Below are positions 7,522 to 11,264 of a stretch of DNA of 11,264 nucleotides, in pieces. This stretch comes from Streptomyces katrae (lineage in GTDB: Bacteria; Actinomycetota; Actinomycetes; Streptomycetales; Streptomycetaceae), in NCBI RefSeq assembly GCF_000966975.1, contig NZ_JZWV01000651.1, positions 1 through 11,264 of the forward strand, in the 5' to 3' direction. The translations under genes were made by a program, and so were the position numbers. The notes under the pieces are model-generated. The model saw only the letters and a program-made list of their open reading frames with translations. It had not been told where the DNA came from and did no database searches. Position 1 is the stretch's first letter; each line of letters starts with the position of its first letter.

Positions 7522-9035
7522 TGCCCGAACGCCGTACCGTCGCCCTTGTCACTCTTGGCTGCGCCCGTAACGAGGTGGACTCGGAGGAGCTCGCAGGCCG
7601 CTTGGCGGCGGATGGCTGGGAGCTCGTCGAGGACGCCGCCGACGCGGACGTAGCCGTCGTCAACACCTGTGGCTTCGTCGAAGCCGCCAAGAAGGACTCC
7701 GTAGACGCCCTGCTGGAAGCCAACGATCTCAAGGATCACGGCCGGACCCAGGCCGTCGTCGCCGTCGGCTGTATGGCCGAGCGCTACGGCAAGGAGCTCG
7801 CCGAAGCGCTCCCCGAGGCCGACGGCGTGCTCGGCTTCGACGACTACGCCGACATCTCCAGCCGCCTCCAGACCATCCTCAGCGGCGGCAACGTCGAGGC
7901 CCACGCCCCGCGCGACCGGCGCCAGCTGCTGCCGATCAGCCCGGCCGAGCGCCAGGGCGCCTCCGTGGCCCTGCCCGGACACGCCCAGGAAGCCGCCGAG
8001 GCGCCCGCCGAAGCCCCCGCGGACCTGCCCGAGGGTGTCGCCCCCGCCTCCGGCCCGCGCGCCCCGCTGCGCCGCCGCCTGGACAAGAGCCCGGTCGCCT
8101 CGGTGAAGCTCGCCTCCGGCTGCGACCGCCGCTGCTCCTTCTGCGCCATCCCGTCCTTCCGCGGCTCCTTCATCTCCCGCCGCCCCTCCGACGTGCTGGG
8201 CGAGACGCGCTGGCTCGCCGAGCAGGGCGTCAAGGAGATCATGCTGGTCTCCGAGAACAACACCTCGTACGGCAAGGACCTCGGCGACATCCGCCTGCTG
8301 GAGACCCTGCTGCCCGAGCTGGCCGCCGTCGACGGCATCGAGCGTGTCCGCGTCAGCTACCTCCAGCCCGCCGAGATGCGGCCCGGCCTGATCGACGTCC
8401 TCACCTCGACCCCCAAGGTCGCCCCGTACTTCGACCTGTCCTTCCAGCACTCGGCCCCCGACGTGCTGCGCGCCATGCGCCGCTTCGGTGACACCGACCG
8501 CTTCCTGGAGCTGCTGGACACCATCCGCTCCAAGGCCCCGCAGGCCGGCGTCCGCTCCAACTTCATCGTCGGGTTCCCCGGCGAGACCGAGGAGGACTTC
8601 GCCGAACTGGAGCGTTTCCTCACCCACGCCCGCCTCGACGCCATCGGCGTCTTCGGCTACTCCGACGAGGACGGCACCGAGGCCGCCACGTACGAGAACA
8701 AGCTGGACGAGGAGACCGTCGCCGAGCGCCTGGCGCACATGCAGCGGCTCGCCGAGGAGCTCACCTCCCAGCGTGCGGAGGAGCGGATCGGCGAGACCCT
8801 TGAGGTACTCGTCGAGACGGTCGTCCCGTTCGACGAGGCGGAGGAGGGCGAGGGCGCCTACGGGCGCGCCGCCCACCAGGCCCCAGAGACCGACGGCCAG
8901 GTCGTCTTCACCGACGGCACCGGCCTGGTCCCCGGGCGCATCGTCACCGCGAAGGTGGTCGGCACGCTGGGCGTGGACCTGGTGGCCGAGCCCCTCGGCA
9001 CGGAGTTCTCGGAAATCCAGGAGGCGGCCGGATGA
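7521..9035 (+). CDS. rimO: Ribosomal protein S12 methylthiotransferase RimO
   Basis: Radical-SAM enzyme that adds a methylthio group to a conserved aspartate of ribosomal protein S12, using two iron-sulfur clusters. 504 aa. The N-terminal methylthiotransferase domain has cluster cysteines C14 ([12 protein letters not shown]), C50 (VVNTCGF) and C84 (VGCMAERYG). The radical-SAM core has CxxxCxxC at C201, C205 and C208. A C-terminal TRAM domain lies at about 422-492. The SAM-core text ([18 protein letters not shown]) and the signature ARNEVDSE favour RimO over the tRNA enzyme MiaB. An Ala/Pro/Glu-rich insert (about 143-182) separates the first two domains. The ATG at 7521 is chosen because homology begins at once ([14 protein letters not shown]) and a -10 box sits at leaderless distance; the frame is open to 7464. 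It is first gene of the rimO-pgsA-cinA-clgR run, and its stop overlaps the next start (ATGA). Confidence 0.95.
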   Translation: MPERRTVALVTLGCARNEVDSEELAGRLAADGWELVEDAADADVAVVNTCGFVEAAKKDSVDALLEANDLKDHGRTQAVVAVGCMAERYGKELAEALPEADGVLGFDDYADISSRLQTILSGGNVEAHAPRDRRQLLPISPAERQGASVALPGHAQEAAEAPAEAPADLPEGVAPASGPRAPLRRRLDKSPVASVKLASGCDRRCSFCAIPSFRGSFISRRPSDVLGETRWLAEQGVKEIMLVSENNTSYGKDLGDIRLLETLLPELAAVDGIERVRVSYLQPAEMRPGLIDVLTSTPKVAPYFDLSFQHSAPDVLRAMRRFGDTDRFLELLDTIRSKAPQAGVRSNFIVGFPGETEEDFAELERFLTHARLDAIGVFGYSDEDGTEAATYENKLDEETVAERLAHMQRLAEELTSQRAEERIGETLEVLVETVVPFDEAEEGEGAYGRAAHQAPETDGQVVFTDGTGLVPGRIVTAKVVGTLGVDLVAEPLGTEFSEIQEAAG

Positions 9036-9688
9036 GCGGAGTCCCGGCATCTGCGGCGGGCGGGACCGGCCGCCGGCCCGCGCCCGGCGCGAAGCTCGGG
9101 ACTGCGGCCGTCAGCCAGGCCGGCCTCTGGAACATCGCCAACATCCTGACGATGGTCCGGCTGGTCCTCGTGCCGGGATTCGTCCTGCTGCTGCTCGCCG
9201 ACGGGGGCTACGACCCCGTCTGGCGGGCACTGGCCTGGGCGGCCTTCGCCATCGCCATGATCACGGACATCTTCGACGGGCACCTGGCCAGGACGTACAA
9301 CCTGGTCACGGACTTCGGGAAGATCGCCGACCCCATCGCCGACAAGGCGATCATGGGGTCGGCGCTCGTGTGTCTCTCCTGGCTCGGCGACCTGCCCTGG
9401 TGGGTGACCGGAGTGATCCTCGGACGGGAGCTCGGGATCACGCTGATGCGGTTCTGGGTGATCCGCTACGGGGTGATCCCCGCGAGCCGCGGCGGCAAGC
9501 TGAAGACCCTGGCCCAGGGCACGGCGGTGGGCATGTACGTGCTCGCGCTGACCGGGCCGCTGGCGACCTTGCGCTTCTGGGTGATGGCGGTGGCCGTCGT
9601 GCTGACCGTGGTGACCGGTCTGGACTACGTCCGGCAGGCCGTGGTGCTGCGCCGCGCCGGCCTGGCGGCGGAGCGTGCCGCGAAGTGA
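9032..9688 (+). CDS. pgsA: CDP-diacylglycerol-glycerol-3-phosphate 3-phosphatidyltransferase
   Basis: Integral membrane enzyme that makes phosphatidylglycerophosphate from CDP-diacylglycerol and glycerol-3-phosphate, the committed step towards phosphatidylglycerol and cardiolipin. 218 aa. The CDP-alcohol phosphotransferase signature is perfect: D79-x2-D82-G83-x2-A86-R87-x8-G96-x3-D100-x3-D104. Several hydrophobic helices flank it (about 40-57, 64-80, 105-130, 160-200). The first 30 residues are Gly/Ala/Pro-rich and extend beyond the usual N-terminus. The start overlaps the rimO stop by four bases (ATGA), implying translational coupling, with AGGAGGCGG in the rimO tail as a possible ribosome site. 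Actinobacteria carry several paralogues of this family (PgsA, phosphatidylinositol phosphate synthase, cardiolipin synthase); pgsA is preferred because of its place before cinA and clgR. Confidence 0.9.
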   Translation: MSGVPASAAGGTGRRPAPGAKLGTAAVSQAGLWNIANILTMVRLVLVPGFVLLLLADGGYDPVWRALAWAAFAIAMITDIFDGHLARTYNLVTDFGKIADPIADKAIMGSALVCLSWLGDLPWWVTGVILGRELGITLMRFWVIRYGVIPASRGGKLKTLAQGTAVGMYVLALTGPLATLRFWVMAVAVVLTVVTGLDYVRQAVVLRRAGLAAERAAK

Positions 9689-10245
9689 CGAACGGGGTGG
9701 GGGAGGCACCGGAATCCGTGGGAGCGGGGGAAGGTGCTGCGGGAGTGGCCGAAGAAGTGCTGCGCCTGCTTGCGGAGAGTGACCAGAGCCTCGCCGTCGC
9801 GGAGTCGCTGACCGGGGGGATGGTGGCCGCCGAGCTCACGGCGGTGCCGGGGGCCTCGCGCTCCTTCCGCGGGTCGGTCACAGCGTACGCCACTGAACTC
9901 AAGCACCGGGTCCTCGGGGTGGACGCCGGGCTGCTCGCCGCCGAAGGCGCGGTGAACGCACAGGTCGCGGCCGAGATGGCCGGCGGCGTACGGCGCGTGA
10001 TGGGCGCCACGTGGGGGATCGCGACGACCGGAGTGGCCGGTCCGGACCCCCAGGACGGGCAGCCCGTCGGCACCGTTTTCATCGCCGTGGCGGGTCCGGG
10101 GGGCAGGAAAACGGCCCGGCTGCGGTTGAACGGCTCCCGTACGGAAATCCGTAGGGAGAGTGCACGCACAGTGCTCGAACTGCTCTCGAGCGAACTCCGC
10201 GAGAATCTGCGGGGGCAGGATACGGAACAGAACGGGGGGATTTGA
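9685..10245 (+). CDS. cinA: CinA C-terminal family protein / nicotinamide-nucleotide amidase PncC
   Basis: Soluble enzyme family that deamidates NMN to nicotinate mononucleotide, recycling NAD breakdown products. 186 aa, a stand-alone CinA C-terminal domain without the N-terminal MoaB-like half of long CinA proteins. Family motifs are AESLTGG (39-45), RGSVTAYA (62-69) and TTGVAGPDPQDGQPVGTVFI (114-133). GTG 9685 overlaps the pgsA stop by four bases (GTGA); an in-frame GTG at 9697 is an alternative, since residues 1-20 are low-complexity Gly/Glu/Ala. The tight junction indicates co-transcription and coupled translation with pgsA. The enzyme role is inferred from characterised short relatives; annotations calling it a competence protein are historical. 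Confidence 0.9.
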   Translation: MTNGVGEAPESVGAGEGAAGVAEEVLRLLAESDQSLAVAESLTGGMVAAELTAVPGASRSFRGSVTAYATELKHRVLGVDAGLLAAEGAVNAQVAAEMAGGVRRVMGATWGIATTGVAGPDPQDGQPVGTVFIAVAGPGGRKTARLRLNGSRTEIRRESARTVLELLSSELRENLRGQDTEQNGGI

Positions 10246-10354
10246 TGTTTGCAGCCCTGAGTGAACACGACATCGCTCCCCGCACGGCCGCGGCGCGAGG
10301 CGGTACGGTGGGGCGTGAAGGTTACGGCTACACGGTCAGAGGAGGGAGCCACCG

Positions 10355-10735
10355 ATGATTCTGCTCCGTCGCCTGCTGGGTGACGTGCTGCGTCGGCAGC
10401 GCCAGCGCCAGGGCCGTACTCTGCGCGAAGTCTCCTCGTCCGCCCGAGTTTCGCTCGGCTATCTCTCCGAGGTGGAGCGGGGGCAGAAGGAGGCATCCTC
10501 CGAGCTGCTCTCCGCGATCTGCGACGCGTTGGACGTACGGATGTCCGAGCTGATGCGCGAAGTCAGTGACGAGCTGTCGCTGGCCGAGCTCGCGCAGTCG
10601 GCAGCCGCAAGCGAACCGGTGCCGGCACCGGTGCGCCCGATGCTCAATTCGGTCTCCGTGGCCTCGGTCACGGGCGGACCCGAGCGGGTGACCATCAAGG
10701 CGCCCGTGGAAGCGGTGAACGTCGTAGCCGCTTGA
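10355..10735 (+). CDS. clgR: ClgR, XRE-family transcriptional activator of clp/lon protease genes
   Basis: DNA-binding regulator of 126 aa. A helix-turn-helix of the XRE/Cro type covers about residues 10-66 ([21 protein letters not shown]). The tail is Ala/Ser/Val-rich and ends in VVAA. In Streptomyces and Corynebacterium, ClgR activates clpP/clpC and lon and is itself a Clp substrate; a C-terminal Ala-Ala fits that kind of degron. The start is fixed by a strong ribosome site (AGGAGG 10340-10345, 9 bases before ATG 10355). It lies 109 bases after cinA, where a TACGGT at 10304-10309 could be a -10 box but has no matching -35; it may be read from the rimO operon, from its own promoter, or both. 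The gene position behind pgsA and cinA is the same in Corynebacterium, which supports the name. A disrupted hairpin follows. Confidence 0.9.
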   Translation: MILLRRLLGDVLRRQRQRQGRTLREVSSSARVSLGYLSEVERGQKEASSELLSAICDALDVRMSELMREVSDELSLAELAQSAAASEPVPAPVRPMLNSVSVASVTGGPERVTIKAPVEAVNVVAA

Positions 10736-10792
10736 GTACCGCGAGCTGGACACGTGGGTGTGGCGGGAGCCCCGGGTGGTGCGTGAAGCACC

Positions 10793-10829
10793 GGCCGGGG
10801 CAGATGTGTATAAGAGACAGGGCCGGGGC
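10793..10829 (+). repeat. 9-base direct repeats (GGCCGGGGC) flanking the adapter
   Basis: GGCCGGGGC occurs at 10793-10801 and again at 10821-10829, immediately on either side of the 19-base mosaic end. Nine bases is the length duplicated by Tn5 transposase, so the repeat is best read as the trace of a tagmentation event and not as native sequence. Confidence 0.85.
10802..10820 (+). other. Nextera/Tn5 mosaic-end adapter sequence (contamination)
   Basis: AGATGTGTATAAGAGACAG is identical over all 19 bases to the Tn5 mosaic end used in Nextera tagmentation libraries. It is AT-rich in a context otherwise well above 70% GC. Translations across it give MCIRDR on the + strand and VSYTHL or LLYTSA on the - strand, strings typical of adapter-derived spurious proteins. 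No transposase or second mosaic end is present, so it is not a Tn5 element. Confidence 0.97.
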
Positions 10830-10943
10830 TCCCTGCCGTTCCGGGCCCTCTCGTGCGGTCGTGCGCCCGGTGTTCTGGGTGCGGGGGCCCGGGGTGTGGG
10901 GGAGGATGGGCGCGACCGGGAACCGGCCCTCTGGGAGGTGGCC

Positions 10944-11264
10944 GTGCGGCTGTTACTCCGCATACCTGTGGCTCTGCCCGTCGTGCTCGCCCTGCCCCTC
11001 GCGCTGGCGCTGGGGGCGCTGTGGTGGTGGGCCGTCCTGAGGCTGGCGGTGGTGCCGGCCCAGGCGGGGCCCGTGGAGGGGGCGATAGCCATGGGCGGCT
11101 GGGGGCTGGGACTGCTGCCCGTGCACTGTGTGCCGGAACCCCTCCGCAGGGCCCGGGGCGGGGATCCGGACGCACCCCCGGACGCGGCCGGGGGCGGCCC
11201 GCCGCAGGCCGGGGACGGTGCTGCGGGTCTGGCGGGGGCTACCAGGGCATCGACACCCCTCCGT
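10944..11264 (+). CDS. Small membrane protein of unknown function, 3'-truncated by the window edge
   Basis: I do not recognise this protein. It starts at GTG 10944 with GGGAGG (10933-10938) 5 bases upstream, and 107 codons are open to the last base. Residues 4-36 form a long hydrophobic stretch rich in Leu/Val/Ala with a WWW cluster, either a membrane helix or an uncleaved signal anchor. A second hydrophobic patch lies at about 45-62. The rest is Gly/Ala/Pro/Asp-rich and probably disordered. Codon 4 is TTA (10953-10955), rare in Streptomyces and dependent on the bldA tRNA, and codon 7 is the rare ATA. A GTG at 10938 is an alternative in-frame start. Because the true end is not visible and the upstream sequence is damaged by the adapter, the call is moderate. 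Confidence 0.5.
   Translation, partial: MRLLLRIPVALPVVLALPLALALGALWWWAVLRLAVVPAQAGPVEGAIAMGGWGLGLLPVHCVPEPLRRARGGDPDAPPDAAGGGPPQAGDGAAGLAGATRASTPLR

Larger units (their letters stand above)
10764..10833 (+). terminator. clgR terminator, split by an inserted 28-base artefact
   Basis: The left arm GGGAGCCCCGG (10765-10775) is the exact complement of CCGGGGCTCCC (10823-10833). Between them, GGTGC (10778-10782) pairs with GCACC (10788-10792) around GTGAA. Taking out 28 bases (one copy of the 9-base repeat plus 10802-10820) brings the arms together as a compact hairpin 29 bases after the clgR stop. As written, the right arm is interrupted. Confidence 0.6.

Noticed and set aside
10181..10195. A ClgR-like operator (GTTCGCT on the - strand) inside the end of cinA, which would suggest autoregulation.
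   Set aside because: The second half-site is absent at the required spacing (AGC instead of GCG five bases after CGC), so it does not meet the known CGC-N5-GCG pattern.
10802..10820. A genuine Tn5/IS50 insertion or solo transposon end.
   Set aside because: Only one 19-base end is present, with no inverted partner, cargo or transposase. The engineered mosaic end differs from natural IS50 ends and is the standard library adapter.
10328..11175. Antisense frames opposite clgR and the final gene, and a + strand frame at 10732-11040.
   Set aside because: They run through the adapter (giving VSYTHL, LLYTSA or MCIRDR strings) and lack any family signal.
1..11264. CRISPR arrays, tRNA/rRNA genes, toxin-antitoxin, phage-defence or biosynthetic clusters.
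   Set aside because: No repeat-spacer pattern, RNA-gene signature or relevant domain was seen. All gene-sized coding space is occupied by conserved core genes plus one unrecognised small membrane protein.

Overview
The window is a very GC-rich chromosomal segment from a Streptomyces-type actinomycete. The third codon position is almost always G or C, and starts are ATG/GTG. From memory, the gene order matches the conserved stretch of S. coelicolor that runs from osaA/osaB through ftsK to clgR. Apart from small hairpins, all supported genes are on the + strand. I see no rRNA, tRNA, CRISPR array, phage or insertion sequence.

Layout. (1) Positions 1-3359 hold the 3' part of a large hybrid histidine kinase (osaA) and a stand-alone receiver/coiled-coil regulator (osaB). 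In Streptomyces this pair is known for osmoadaptation, and development and antibiotic production are affected when osaB is lost. A 234-base leader with hairpins separates them, and a GC-rich hairpin follows osaB. (2) Positions 3496-6264 encode the FtsK DNA translocase. It has four membrane helices, a long linker, a RecA-like motor and a C-terminal DNA-reading domain, and is probably translated from a leaderless mRNA. (3) Positions 6473-7375 encode a RodZ-like membrane protein (cytoplasmic HTH, one TM, extracytoplasmic DUF4115) behind a recognisable promoter. A double hairpin follows. (4) Positions 7521-10735 look like one operon: rimO (S12 methylthiotransferase, probably leaderless), pgsA (phosphatidylglycerophosphate synthase, 4-base overlap), cinA/pncC (NMN deamidase, 4-base overlap), then after 109 bases clgR, an XRE-family activator of Clp/Lon protease genes. 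(5) Positions 10944-11264 encode the start of a small membrane protein that runs off the window and has a TTA codon at position 4.

The outstanding anomaly is not biology of the organism. Positions 10802-10820 are exactly the 19-base Tn5/Nextera mosaic-end adapter. It is flanked on both sides by the same 9 bases (GGCCGGGGC), which is the Tn5 target-duplication length. It splits the right arm of the clgR terminator; removing the adapter plus one copy of the repeat (28 bases) restores a perfect 11-bp stem. This is almost certainly a library or assembly artefact, and proteins predicted across it should not be trusted.

I did not find a previously undescribed biological system. The window is a conserved housekeeping and regulatory locus, with a few regulatory details worth testing.
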